The notes: generated by a model not told the origin, from the sequence alone. A DNA stretch of 64,000 nucleotides from Serinus canaria (GCF_022539315.1 NC_066316.1:24665245-24729244); one strand, 5' to 3'. Positions 25,267-37,474 are shown, counted from the stretch's first letter. Program-made: numbers and translations.

Positions 25267-26290
25267 CCATAATACTTTTCAGTAATGAATGCTGCTAAAT
25301 CTTTCCATTTTTGAAGGGCAGCTTGATACATTAAAGATATTTAGGATGTTTGGACACAGTTTGCAGTTTGGTTTTCTCCTCCTTCCTCAAAACAATTGAT
25401 TATTGTCAAGGGAACAGAGGCCATTTTTACTGTTTCACAAAGAATTGCCAGTGGGTGACACGCTAATGAATGTCTCTAGAGAAGGTTCAGTTCAGAGCAA
25501 TGGACACCTTGGTGTTGATGTAGTTTGCTTTCAAGATTGATAAAGAGACTGATTAAAGAAAGTGAGTGGTTTGTGTTTGGTTGGTTGTTTTTTTAAAAAT
25601 GTAATTACTTTAAAATGTTGTTGTTCTTTATCACTGTTTCTGTGCTGTTGGCCTCAAGTAGATTTCACAGGGACTGTGCCAAGCGCACAGCCATCCATAC
25701 TGGCTTTCAACATTTTGCCTTGCTAGTTCATGAATGCATTCAGCATCAGTTCTGACCTAAGGGAATCTGGATTGGAGGTACCAGGTCTGGAGGGGTTTTT
25801 AACAGTACTTCAGTGATCATGTTTTGTGACCTGGGCCAGAGCTGAGAGGCTGAGGTCTCTGAATCCATTAACAAGGCAGAAGGTCAAGTAGTGAGTGCTG
25901 AGTTACTCCATAAGCTGTCAATAAATCATTCTGCTAATCTTGAAATTGTCTCATCTGGAGGAGGTTCTTCTAAAAAAATGAAGAATAGTGCCTGGTGTGG
26001 GAAATCAAACTCATGTTACTCTTTGTTTCTCTTTTGTCTAGCTTAAACAGTTATATTCAAAAGACAGGCTGAGTTCATCATATATATGTAGCCATGACTG
26101 AAAAGTTAACGTTTTGGTCTTCTAAAAGTTGACTCTAGAAGTAACCCTTAACCGAAAATATGTTCTGGTAAAAAGTGTGATTTCTTCTCCCAGTCTTTAT
26201 TTTCAAATACAAGTCTTTTATTTATGCCATGTTCTTCCAAGGGCTGAGATTTGACTCACATGTAGCTAATGTCTCAATAATGACACTTCA

Positions 26291-26346
26291 GATTACCTTC
26301 ATTTTCACTAATTCAAAGGATTATCTTCATTTTCACTTATTCAAAA
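26291..26346 (+). repeat. 28-bp tandem duplication
   Basis: Two adjacent 28-bp units, gatta.cttcattttcac followed by t.attcaaa, lie at 26291-26318 and 26319-26346 and differ at three positions. This is a local tandem duplication with no coding character. Confidence 0.8.
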
Positions 26347-28503
26347 TCTAGAATTTTTTAAATGAGGAGGAAATGGAATGACTTAACTAAGAATAAAAAA
26401 AACACCTTAGGTCTTCTGGCATTGGTTCAAGTGCTTTGCCAAGTGACTTGGCTTGAAAAAATACATTTTTATTACCAAGGAAAAAAGCAGCTCATTTATG
26501 AAGTTTAAATGAAAAGGTTTAAAAATGTCCAAGTATTAGAATATGTGTGCCAAATGCAATTTTGGGCAGCAGGTAAATAACACCCTGAAATCTGGTTTAA
26601 AACCAGTTTTCAGCTGGTGGTGCTGTCCCTTACTACCTTGACCTTAAGCTCTATATTTTGGATTTTTTTCCCCTGCTTGTTTGATTCTCATTCTTTCGTG
26701 TAGTGCCCTCACCCTCCTTCCTCCATGAAAAAAGTGCATGTGTAAATTTTTATTAAAGTTATATGAAAAATGCTGGATGGCCAAATTCACCTTCATATTA
26801 CATCTTGAATTTGGAAAGTTAGGGATGAAAATATTCTACACAAAATTTATTTGAATTATTCTTAGTTTAAAACTGATTTAATTATCTGAAGAGTATTTCT
26901 AACAGTTACCAACAAGTAGGAAATATAAGTAATTTTGGGGCTAAATTATTTATATTCTTGTTTGGGCACCTAAACCCTACTTTTCAAACAGCAAAGCCGA
27001 AAAGCTGATTTTGAAGGCTTCAGAAACATAAATTACAATAGTTCACCCATATGAAAGTGAAGGTGGAGCTTTTGTTTACTTAAGATATCCCAAGAATTCA
27101 TCTTAAGATTATATGCAACATGCACAGGTGTCCTTGAGGCTTAAATATGAGGCTTAGTATTGGGTATTTGGAGATAATGCTTTTGCTCAATATTTGTCTG
27201 GACTATATTGTGGGAAAATCAAGTCTTTTAGTTTAAATGCTGTGTTTTATCTTTCATGGGAGCAGAATGTAGCACAGGTAGAAATCACCTTCACTGCAAA
27301 ACTGGAGCCCAATGTTTCACTGAAACCAGGCATTTCTACATATTTGCATTTAGGGTGAAATACAAGCTGACATATAAAAGAGTCCGTGCATTTCAGGTGA
27401 AAAATCAAGGCATGGTGATACAACCATAACATACACTGCCAAATATTGCAGATGATAGGGAATTGTTTAAAAAATGATAATAATAAAAACATCTGTAAGT
27501 TCGAGGCAAAGATCTGAAGCCCAAGGTTTAGTTTCTCTGTACCAACATTAAAGTCAGAAATAAATTCATCCCTATGATGAGTAAGTAGCAACTGGAAAAA
27601 AAGTCATATCAAGGCTCTGGTTTCAGTTTAACAGTTTGATATTAAAAGCGGAAATAAAAAGCTAAAACGAAACAAAGTGCTCTTATTCAGATGAAAGGAT
27701 ATTTTTTTCTTTGCTGAAAAAAAAATCCCATTAAATACCTTGTTTGAAATGAAATTTTTGTGCAGTTGTGAGTTGTTTCAAGTCAAGGGTGCAGGAGTTG
27801 GTGCTCCCATTGGGAGAGAGCACTGACTGTATTGGTAGGCTGAGTGGTGGATCCACTAGGATAAAATAGAGGAAAGAATGATGCTTCAAACATTTGCAGC
27901 TACAAGTCTTTAGTATTATCTTCTGTGCTGCCTCTTTTGGTACAGTCAGTTGTCTTCCTCAGAGATGAATAAAAAGTTGTATAGGAGTAGCAAGTTAGGA
28001 CAGCTTGAGAGGACTTACTAATAAATGATAATTTGAACACTTACCCAAGAGTTTAATTTCACTACCACAAGGCAATAGATCTCAAGATACTAATTTAAAA
28101 TTATTCAAATTGAAGTAGGTCTTTTTGTTCTTTAACATAAACAAATGCCTCCCTCAAATTTACATCTTGCAAATAAGAGGTTAAAGTTTCTGTCAAATTA
28201 TCCGGTCATTTATCAAGATTCAGTCACTTTGTTGTTACTCTTTTTGTGTCATTGGACCATAGAGAGATACCATATTTTTTCTTTTCTATAAGTTCTGTAG
28301 ACAATGTAAAATATGAAATAGCCTCTTTTCTACAGCTATTGTAACTAAGTTGTTTATTAAGGAAATAAGGGTTTCTGTTGCTGCCAAATTCTCTAAAACA
28401 TTTTCAGAGGCAGAAATAATAACTAAGTGTAGTATAGTCTAGACCTTTAAAATAAGGTCTAATTCAGTAGTTCTTGAGTAACATCCTTATCTCCACGCTT
28501 ACT

Positions 28504-28540
28504 GTTTTTTGGTTTGGTTGCTTTTGTTTTGGGTTTTTTT
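28504..28540 (+). repeat. G/T-rich low-complexity tract
   Basis: T runs alternating with GG and GGG (ttttttggtttggttgc and onwards). Same texture as the tracts at 15.97, 33.1, 36.2 and 62.7 kb. Confidence 0.6.
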
Positions 28541-28908
28541 ATATGAATAGTGACTATGTGTTGGAAATTATCTTATCTAAAATGACTCACGGCTCAATAA
28601 GAAATTTAAGAAACTTAAACAGGAGTTAATTGTACTGGAGTCTGAAGATATCAATATATCTTCTGTTCAGAGCATTTTTAATAGGGTTTTAAAGTAGTTC
28701 TTGCAATGATTTTTGAGTCTGTAAAATCGACTGACCACAAACTGCTTTTACAAGTATGGTTTTTACTACTCGATGACCATATTAGAAAAATGTCAAATTC
28801 CTTTGACTAGGGATGTCCAGCAAGGATATGGCTGAAGTTACAAGTAACTCAGAAAACCTAATGGGAAGCATGGATGTGGGTTTAATTCCCACCCTTCTAA
28901 TGGTGGAC

Positions 28909-29574
28909 TCAAGAACCCAACTGATCCATCTGGAATGGTACTCTGCACTTGTCAAGGAAGGGCTGGGAAGAGCTGTGGCTGGGAGAGGGGTTCCCACCCT
29001 GCAGCTCCACAGTTACCCTTGCAGCCTGGAGCTGGCAGGTGTCCCCAGTGCCTTTGGTCCCTTTCTGTACAGGACACCAACAGTGTGGGACACTGAGATC
29101 TTCATCGATGCTTGCAGGCTGTGTGTCGGGGCACTGGGGAACCCCTGCGTGGCCATGGCAGACTGGTAGCTCCTGTGATTTTTGTTGCAGTTTGAAGCTG
29201 CTGAACAGTCCTCCTAAGCTGATCAGAAGCAGTCTGATTTTTTTCTGGTCACTAGAGTTTGATGTCTGGTGCAGCAAATATTCACCTTGATGTTTTCCTA
29301 ATAGAGCAGTAGAGTTGGTGTGTGTGCACTGCTGAAGTTGTCCTCCTCCAAAATTCAGGGATTTGTTGTTGCAGTTTCTTTGCTGTAATTTCTCTGTGTC
29401 CAAATTCCCCCTTGTGCCTAGGACCCAGGTAAATGGGCCATTTGGAGAAAGTTGTATTTGTTTATTATGGATATTTATAGAGCCATAATGTGTGCTTGGG
29501 TTTAAATCTTCATCCACAACTGGCTTTACAAAATTCTTTAGCTTTGCTGGGGATCCTTCCACCAATATCCTCAC
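28909..29574 (-). CDS. Longest ORF of the window, 221 codons, unknown
   Basis: A single minus-strand frame stays open from an in-frame TAG shortly upstream, through a GTG at 29574, to TGA at 28909. The first possible ATG is downstream, so it need not be a complete gene. It reads RILVEGSPAKLKNFVKPVV near the start. The middle is rich in Asn, Gln and Ser, and the C-terminal third is Cys/Pro/Ser-rich (ELPVCHGHAGVPQCPDT, then NPSPSHSSSQPF). No signal peptide, membrane segment or known motif is seen. The C-terminal half lies in a GC-richer island where stops are rarer, which partly explains the length. Options are an eroded retroelement or pseudogene piece, a lncRNA with a chance frame, or an unrecognised exon. 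I cannot assign a function. Confidence 0.25.
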   Translation of the reverse strand: MRILVEGSPAKLKNFVKPVVDEDLNPSTHYGSINIHNKQIQLSPNGPFTWVLGTRGNLDTEKLQQRNCNNKSLNFGGGQLQQCTHTNSTALLGKHQGEYLLHQTSNSSDQKKIRLLLISLGGLFSSFKLQQKSQELPVCHGHAGVPQCPDTQPASIDEDLSVPHCWCPVQKGTKGTGDTCQLQAARVTVELQGGNPSPSHSSSQPFLDKCRVPFQMDQLGS

Positions 29575-32500
29575 AGTCTCCTGCTATTTTTGGAATGTCT
29601 TTTGCTCTTTGCCCTGTGTACTGAAAGCCTACTAAAGTGGACCCTCCTTACAGTAAAAGTAAGTCTAAGTCTACTCTGTGACATTCTTCAAATCATATAA
29701 ATTTGTACATTCAGTAACTGATATGGAATTTTTCAGGCATCTTGCTTAAGCTAATAATTAATAAAAATGTCGCAGGGTGAAGAACATTTTCTAATCGTAA
29801 ATTTTTTGAGAAGCCTTAGCCAAAAGAACTTTAAAATTACTCTCTAAGTTAACAGATTTATTGTTACAGACTTATAGCTGGAAGTTGCAGTGCTAGAAGT
29901 GGTCAGAACTGTTGATATGCATAGTTACAGAAATTTATAACAAGCTTGTGAGCATACCACACATACATGTTTTCCTTCACCTCCCAGTATACCACTAATA
30001 GTTCCAGCTTTTGGCTTGTGGAACTTTTTATGAAGTCACATTTTCCTTGGAACAGCACAGCTTCCTTCACTCATGCTGATCTTAAAAGCCTGCTTTAAGC
30101 ACAGAGCAAGACCCAGACTATTTGGGATGATGATATCAGGTCTCCCTCATGCCTTCATCTCCGGAGTCCAAATGACATAGTCATTTGGCAGCTAAACTCG
30201 AAGGATCAAAATGAGCCAGATGTTGAGTGGACAGATCTTTGTTTGCCAGCAATCAAGTCTTTGCTTGCCATTACGGCTCTGATTTCCATGTCTGCTACCA
30301 TTTACTTCATTTTGGCTCATTAAATTGACAGCTTTTTAAACAAGGAAAGGGGAGAGGGGAAAAAGCAAAAAAGATAGTATAGAAAGCTGTCACACTCTCA
30401 ATTCAAATTTATTTTTAAAATCTCGATGGTTGATTGCATTTAACACCTGTTTCTTTCCAAAACTTTGCTACTCTGAGTTTTATAAAATAGGTTACTTACT
30501 ACATTCTATGAATGTACATGTTTGGTTTATGATGGTTCCAGGTAGATTTGCGCACACATCCAGGGAGATGTTCTGATAACGGGTCTCAGATTTTTGTGTG
30601 TAAAACACAAAGCCCTGTCATGAACATGAGGGAATAAAAGCCTACAGCTCTGGTGCTTTTGGGCAGTGCTGATGTGTTAAGGTGATTGTTTTCTTTTGTT
30701 ACACTGCAAACACTGATAACTCTTCACAATTGGTGTTTGTTTATTTATGTTTGTTTGTTAAGCCTGGTAGCTAAGAGAGGCTTTAGATAGTCTAAAACCC
30801 ATCATTTCCTACTGTGAGCCAGTCATGCCGGTTCAAGTGGATCCAAGTTGATACTGATCCATGGAGAAAACACCTCTGGTATAAACTTAAGTATAGTGGC
30901 ATGTATTTTGTGCTGTTCCTTTATGTCACTTGATGCTGCACCATTTCCAGGGAGCTGTCTCTCTCTGCCTGACACAGTCTGGCACTAGTCAGCTGTACTG
31001 AGGGTGGTGGGATTGTGATAAGATATGGCTCCTAAGAGGTACAGCCTGAGAAAATGAGGAGATTCCCAGCAGCCAACTGTTGGTAATGTCTGTCTAGAAT
31101 ATGAGATCGCTCAGGAGATGTCTGGGTAGAAGACAGAGATGAGCTCTGTTAAAATTCAGGGCTTTCAGCTGATCCTAAATGGCTGAAGCAAAAGAGTTTT
31201 GGGGACCTAGGTAATTCCTTTCTGGGATACAGATACACAGAGCCTGATAATGCAGATCCTATGTCCTACTGTTGGAAATTATCACCTAGGCAAAGTAAGC
31301 TATTTTTCTGCTACTGTAAATGTTGTGTACCATGCCTGCATTGACACAACTAACACAGAAACAAAAAATCATAAAATTTGTGGAGTAATACGTGAATATT
31401 TGCTGAGCAATGCTTGAGTCATCTTCTTATCTTAGCTAGAATTCATGTTTTCACCTTGCCTATTCATATTCAGAATGGGGAAACTTTTCCATATGTATTT
31501 TTACACCAAAAGTTTAGGGGTTGTAGCAGTTTTCTGGAAAAGAAGAAACTGAACACAAAGAAAAAAAGGATGTCTTTCTTCCTTTTTGTTTTTAAATGGT
31601 TTTATGCAGAAGTGAACATGGTCGATGGAAGGAATTTGACTGGATGGAATGGCTTGGTACGCTTCAGTCTTTTGCTCTGACTTCAAAGCAGAACTAAGAA
31701 TTCTTGTTTATAATAGTTGTTATGCAAGCATAAAACCCAACACAGATGAATTTTTAAACACCGTTCTCTTACCAGTAAACTGTGAAGAGGAATGCTCCAG
31801 TTGCTCTACACATCTAAAATCACAGGGTTGTTTTCATAAGTAGATAAATTGCAGAATTTCCTATTTTTACAGTCTTCCAAATGACTTAAACTCTGCTGCT
31901 GTGGATGGAATGATTTCCTCTCTGTTTCTGTTGGCTGACCAGAGTTCAGATGTTGGGTTGTTCCTCTTTAAAGGGAATGCTGACTTGGTGGTGGAAGCAT
32001 TTTTACAACATTCTCTGATCCTCAAGAACTCCAGATGTAAATTAAGACAATAAATAGAAAAAGGCATGAGAAAAGTGGGACTGATTGATACCAATTTTTA
32101 CTGGAAGAGTGTGTTAAACTTTTAAGAGATAAATATTTAATATGGGGGTAGGGAGGCTAGTGATGATTAAAATGCTCTGCTGCCAAAAGCATTATTTCTA
32201 GTGTTTTATAATTTTGTCAAAACTTTAGGGCATGCTTTCTGTCTTCTGGTGGACATTTTCTGTGGGATTTTGAAAATGGGAGGGGGAAGGGAAAGAGGAG
32301 AAGAGAAAAGGGAGTTTGGAAAAACTTGAGAGTTGCTTCCTGGAAAAACAATATCCTGGGTGTACATGTCATCTGTTAAAGAAAGTTAGATGTGGAGAGT
32401 AGTCCCAGTTGCATTTGATAACAATATGTAAACAAAGCTTGACACAAGAAATTGCTCTGTTGTTGAACTATTTTCCTGTCCAAGGCCTTTTCCTCCAAAA

Positions 32501-32577
32501 CCTGTGTTTTCTTCATTTTCTTAATATTGAAACAAGGTTTCTAAGCTTCTGTCATTTTATAACATTAAGCATTGCAA
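29575..32577. other. AT-rich unique stretch, no recognised gene
   Basis: No coding exon or repeat family is recognised. A purine-rich run lies near 30.34-30.38 kb and another at 32.28-32.31 kb. The frames at 31.4-31.8 kb on both strands overlap and are low in information. Confidence 0.45.
32277..32314 (+). repeat. Purine-rich (GA) low-complexity tract
   Basis: An uninterrupted G/A run of about 38 bp with a G5 core. Simple repeat-like DNA. Confidence 0.7.
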
Positions 32578-32746
32578 CAGGCAGACCAGGGAAGTGTGGA
32601 ATCATCATCCCTGGAATGATTTAAGACCTGTAGATGTGAGACTTGGGGACATGGTCTATTGGCAGACTTTCCAGTGTTTGGTTTATGATTTGGCTTGATG
32701 ATCTTAAAGGTCATTTTAAACTTAAATGATTCTCTAATTCTATGTA
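32578..32746 (+). repeat. CR1 LINE 3' end, sense
   Basis: The segment reads ggcagaccagggaag, then atcatccctgga, then cctgtagatgtgagacttgg, then ggacatggt, then ttgatgatcttaaaggtc, and ends aaatgattctctaattcta. This is the order of the 3' end of an avian CR1 copy, finishing in the degenerate octamer tail. It is short, 5'-truncated and diverged. The 71-codon frame starting at 32409 runs into it and is not a gene. Confidence 0.85.
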
Positions 32747-33110
32747 TCTTGACATTTAGAACAATGTTTTGCTATTTCTCCATGAGAATTGCTCTGTGTA
32801 CTCACAACAGTAACAATGTACTTTTGCTTTTTATACTGGTTTTGTAACAGATCAGGGAGTTCACTCTGGATTTTAGAGGTAGTGTTCTCTAGAAGCTTGC
32901 ATCTGCCTAGAACTTGACTAGATTATCTTCATTTTTTTTTTTCTTGTATGGATCCGTTTTTACCTTCTTCTAGAAGCATTTTTTGGTGCAGATACATCTC
33001 ATACAGATGATTGAGTTTGGCTTAGAAGAAGAAAATCTGGAAGAAGTGCTCTCACTGCTGAAATGTAAATGATTGTTAAAATTTTTTGCAAAGCATGTTT
33101 TGTTAACATA

Positions 33111-33190
33111 TTTGGTTTTGTTGTTTTGTTTTGTTGGTTCTTGGTTTTTTTTTTTTTTAGTGTGGTTTTTGTGGTTTTGTTTTCATTTTT
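33111..33190 (+). repeat. (TTTTG)n and T-rich tract
   Basis: Several tttg and ttttg units, a T14 run, and more ggtttt units. It lies about 60 bp upstream of a CR1 fragment in the opposite orientation. Confidence 0.75.
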
Positions 33191-33251
33191 CTGCCTGTTC
33201 CTGTCCCTTTGAAGGGTCAGGCATTGGTAACTTCATTTCCAGCTATCTGCA

Positions 33252-33340
33252 GTCATGGAATCATGGAATGATTTGGGCCAAAAGGGACCTTAAAGATCAT
33301 TCAGTTCCAACCCCCAATCAGTTCTGCCATCTGCCTGTGT
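33252..33340 (-). repeat. CR1 LINE 3' end, antisense
   Basis: On the plus strand, tcatggaatcatggaatgat is followed by a Gly-coding-like ttgggcc, then aagggaccttaaagatcatt and ccaaccccc. This is the reverse complement of the CR1 3' end with two octamer tail units. The body can be followed for only about 60 bp before similarity fades, so the copy is heavily 5'-truncated or old. Confidence 0.8.
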
Positions 33341-34875
33341 GTATCCTGTTATCACTTTGCCCTCTCCTATGGTTGTCCCACGTTATCCTGTCACCAGAAA
33401 GTATTGAAACTATCTGAATTCCTATGCAGAGCTTTGCTGGACCTAATTAGAAATATAATGAGGAGAACTGCAAAACCTTTCCCTGAAAACAGGATTGCTA
33501 TTAAATCCCATCTTCTTTTAGTTGTTTAGTTCTTTCATTGAAGAAGCCCAGGAACTCCAGGATACAACACTACCATGAACATCACGGTAGCCACCCTAGC
33601 GCTGCACTTTGGACTCCAGTTCCCACTGTCATATGAGCAAGGAACTCTGAAAACCATATTAGCTTTTGTTTCTTGAAGATGAAAGGCTGTGCCAGGGAGG
33701 GAGTATATGCAATTTAAATTGTATCAGGTTTATGTTGTATTTCTTATGGCTTTGGAGGAGTTATTCCTCCCTTAGTGAGCATTGTAAAACTTTATTCCAA
33801 CTAATGTATGTTTTACAGACAAAAAGGCTGCAGCAGAACACTCTTAAATGTGGTACTGAGGAGGCTGTAATTTAAAAAGGGCTGTGAAGCAAATATGAGA
33901 CTGAGAGTTATATCAGCATTTGCTTTTAGAGGTCTGGCTTCCTTGCATTTTATAAAAATCACATTTAAAAAAAATAAGTTAAACAATGGCATATTTTAGA
34001 ATTTTCTAAAACTTGGAAAACTAAAACTAATCTCACTTATTTCATCATATAGTAGGGTTTTTTCTAGACTATCAATATAATATGTTAAAGATACCAGTCT
34101 CAAATTCTTCAAAGTGAATAAGGAAAAACAAATCCAATACCCAACCCTCCTTTCTTTCCTATTTAAACTCTCAAAGAAAAGAGAATTAATTTTTCAAAAG
34201 GTGGAGTATGTTTCTGGAACTAGACCATGAAAGCATATTTTAAATGTATGTATACTTTCCAGTAATCATATTTTTCTCCTTCTCAAGTTTTTGTAACACC
34301 TTCTTGCAGCATAGTCAGTCTCAAGAGTGACTTTTACTTTCGTCAAAATAAAATTGCTCTTAAGAGCAATTAACAAAAGCACACTAATTTGAGCATTGCA
34401 CAGATGAAAACTAGTATTTTTTATAAGTCATTCTAGTGCAGCTTCTGAGCATGTCATGGTCATCATTTGTGCAGGAATAGGATTGTTTCATTCTGTCACC
34501 TTTTTAAACCATTACTCTCTGAAGTTTTAGTGTGTTTAATGTTGGTTTTTTGGCTCTGTGTTTGTATTCAAGATTGCAGCACATTATGAAATATGGAAGG
34601 AGCTCTGATGTTTTCATTTAACAGTGCTATCAACAAGTCTTCACATGAAAGTAAACCTAAGGCTTTCAAATTCAGAGGTTGTGGCTTCCCATTCAAGAGA
34701 TACTATTATTTTAGCATTGTGCTCATAATTCCTTGGATAGTTTTGTGCCAACACCTCTATTGTAACCTGCTCCACCCACCGTGTATTTTATAACTTGGCT
34801 TTTAAATTCTCCTCCTAGTTGAAACTTGTCCCAATAAATGTCAACTCAAGAGCAGATTTTCTTTTTAAAGGATTC

Positions 34876-34904
34876 TTTGTTTTGTTTTGTTTTTTTTTTT
34901 TTTT
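34876..34904 (+). repeat. (TTTTG)n and T16 tract
   Basis: Three ttttg-type units run into about 16 T residues. Low-complexity DNA. Confidence 0.75.
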
Positions 34905-35521
34905 CTACAGGAAACCTTTTTCAGGAATAATAAGCTGTTAGTCTATTGGTAGAATACAGTGTCTGTGGCTGATATCCATGACATATTTGTAGAAGTATTC
35001 AGAAAATACTGAATCTACATGGAATAAAAAGTAAATTAAATACAACCACAAGGACCAAAGTTTAGCAACTGAAAGGTCTGGTTTAGTCTGCAAACGATCT
35101 AAAACCACCCTGAAAAATCAGATTTTGCCATCTACAATTTAGCAGTGTCCCAGAGCATTTTGCTTAGAATATGGGAATTCCTGTAATCTATCATAGGCTT
35201 TTAAAGTTTTCTAGGAAATTGAAATATGAAACACACATCTGGTTATGAGTTACATACCAGATAATATGAAGCTTTGGGACTCTTAAGAGAGGGAACCTCC
35301 ACCTTTCTGTGCCTTTATACATTTACATTTTCTATATCAGGAAAGTGATGGTAGCATAAATGTTCTTCCCTTGGACTGGATTTGTGCAGCACAAAAAAAT
35401 ATCATCAAAGCATGGTTGGCTCATAGGCATTTCAATCACCTCTTTCCTGCTTGGCATCCCTAGGTAGTTCAAGATCCTACTTCACACTTCTGCCTGGAAT
35501 GTTATCCTCCAAAAGTCAGTG

Positions 35522-35842
35522 CTACAAATCTGTAAACAGACTCTTGCATGTAGATTGGGGGGGGGGGGCAAAATTTTGGAACGTGCATGCAGATATGTTT
35601 TGAATCTGCTGCAGGAATGTAGAATCTAAATGAGTTTGGTCATTTGCTCTTGGTCCTGTTTCAAGTGTAAACATCTGTTCTGGTCCCTCCTTGCTGTTCT
35701 CTGCTGTGCCTTGTAAATGAGCTGTTCCTGCTGTCTGAGGTTTAAGCTGATCAGATAATTTACCTGCCTGCTCTGCCTCCATGTGCAGTAGCTCAGTGAG
35801 GCCTTCAAAGGTCTTTACAGATTTTTGTACTGTGCAGCTCAC
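35522..35842 (-). pseudogene. Possible frameshifted coiled-coil pseudogene inside the inverted repeat
   Basis: Two overlapping minus-strand frames look protein-like in turn. The first opens after a cacag acceptor-like site with VQKSVKTFEGLTELLHMEAE. About 60 nt further on, the other frame reads NLRQQEQLIYKAQQRT, then DQNRCLHLKQDQEQMTKLI and a stop, a Gln/Arg/Lys-rich pattern typical of coiled coils. A one-base shift would join them, as in an eroded pseudogene. Purine-rich DNA can also give such peptides by chance in any frame, and I recognise no parent protein. Confidence 0.15.
35557..35568 (+). repeat. G12 homopolymer
   Basis: An unbroken run of 12 G residues. It is the only G run of this length in the window and lies inside the segment bounded by inverted repeats. 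Confidence 0.9.
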
Positions 35843-36188
35843 AACAACTTATTAGAAATTTACAATTGCCTAGAGCATATACAAGGGAAAGCTTGGTGTC
35901 AGAAGGAAATGGCATATTATCTGGTGTGTAACTCATAACCAGATGTGTGTTTCAAGGGTGAAATGGACAGAAATGTTGTTTCCATGCTCCAACTGGAGAA
36001 GCATGTAGTACAGGGGCCATGTTTACCTAAATTTTTTTCTTTGCACATGAGCTGATTCTTTTTCCACTAAACAGGCAGAGGTTTGAGTTAGGCTGTAGTG
36101 CAAGGATGTGGTTTCTGGAATGCTTTTTCTGTGGGGCTCTCTGATGGACTAAGTGTTTTATTAAAGTTTTTGAATGTTCATTGTGACT

Positions 36189-36222
36189 TGGTTTTGTTTT
36201 GTTTTTTGGTTTTTTTTTCCCC
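36189..36222 (+). repeat. G/T-rich low-complexity tract
   Basis: ttttg units, a ggttttttttt run, then cccc. The arrangement is almost the same as in the tract at 15.97-16.0 kb, which also ends in tttttcccc. Confidence 0.65.
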
Positions 36223-37474
36223 TTGTATCACATAATAGCTTTGTATCTAGGTACTGCTAAAGTGTGCTGTGAAAACAGGAAAGTGGCTTTTGTTTGGAAA
36301 AGTTATACCTGCAGAGATCTGTCCTATTTCTTCAATTCTTTAAGAAGTGAACCTGCATAGTAGTAGAAGTAGAGCTGTTCTGAGAAGGGGAAGAACAGGA
36401 TCAGCATCAGAAAATTACTCCAGCGTCCTGATTATTGAAAACTCAGTAGGTGTCTGATATATGGACAGCTATATACCTTGTTTTATGGATCCAAACAGAT
36501 GAACAGATCCCCTGAAGGATGGACAAAGCATGGAATAACCATACCTACTCTACAGGAAAAAGCCAAAAGGCAAAATAGGGACCAGTGCCATTGAAAAAAC
36601 CTCTCTATAGTACACAATCTCTTTATGAACGGTGACACAGAGTATCAAAACACATCAAATCAAATGAACTTTTCCTTGATTTCTGTTCATGAATTTTTCT
36701 TTTCCCTTCCAACCTTCTCTCTCCAGCCAGCACTAGGTTTGAAATACTGTAAACAAGAGAGATTAGTTATGGGAATTGACTGTATTGTCTGGAGAGGGCA
36801 AGAATGCCTGCTGTTATACTTTTGAGGTCCCTTCCCTGTCCCTTGTACTACCTGTACCAAGGTCTCTGTGTGTGGTGAAATTAATAGAAATACATGTCAT
36901 GACTATTCATCTGCCAAAATAACTTACCAAAAATTATGAACTAGCTTAGATGTTGTAACAAATTCTTTTCAGTATTAGGACATGATATGTGAAATGATGA
37001 TACAGTTCAGTCCTAGAAAAATAATGATAAAGTTTTTCCTCTATCCCAAAACATAATGATTCAGATTAGAGAGCCACCTGTCCCCAGCTCCTTGTAACCT
37101 ACAGTTGCTAGAAATTAATTCCCTGGAAAGTAAGGACAAGGAAAGTATATAATATTTTTCTAACGTAGTCTTTCAGCCTTGAACTACTTTGACTTCATTT
37201 TGAATTTTTTTTTTTTTCTAAACCTGATCTGCTTTATCTTTTAGTAAATCCACAGTCATCTCTCTCATGAATCTGGGCGGCCTGTCCTTTAACCTGTGGA
37301 AACTCTGCACACAGTAGCCTTTGGTAAGAAATTCTTGTTGTCTGTCATTTGTTGCCTCTACAACCACGTGTTTTTCCTCTGATACCTATCTGGCTTCATT
37401 TGGCACATCCCAGTTCATATGGCAGGACAAAAGCAAACTCTCAATACTGTTTTTTTAAATTGTTCTCATAACAC

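Larger units (their letters stand above)
22050..28900. other. AT-rich unique stretch, no recognised gene
   Basis: Nothing is recognised except two short tandem duplications at 25.2 and 26.3 kb and short T- and G/T-rich runs (23.17-23.20 and 25.57-25.59 kb). A good acceptor at 23425 (cttctttctccacag) opens a 35-codon frame to a TAG near 23535, but there is no usable donor and no protein resemblance. The 114-codon minus frame at 27.25-27.59 kb has no supporting splice sites. Confidence 0.45.
35227..35954. mobile_element. Segment bounded by 42-bp inverted repeats
   Basis: The arms 35227-35268 (starting tgaaacacacatctgg) and 35913-35954 (ending ccagatgtgtgtttca) are inverted copies of each other over 42 bp with one mismatch. 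They enclose 644 bp. Similarity stops abruptly at both arm ends. Each arm has an internal atctggt...accagat hairpin. The interior has two overlapping minus-strand frames (35522-35842 and 35626-35808) and a G12 run. The layout fits a MITE-like non-autonomous DNA transposon or a recent inverted duplication. No target-site duplication is evident immediately outside the arms (gaaata to the left, agggtg to the right), which argues for caution. The family is unknown. Confidence 0.5.
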
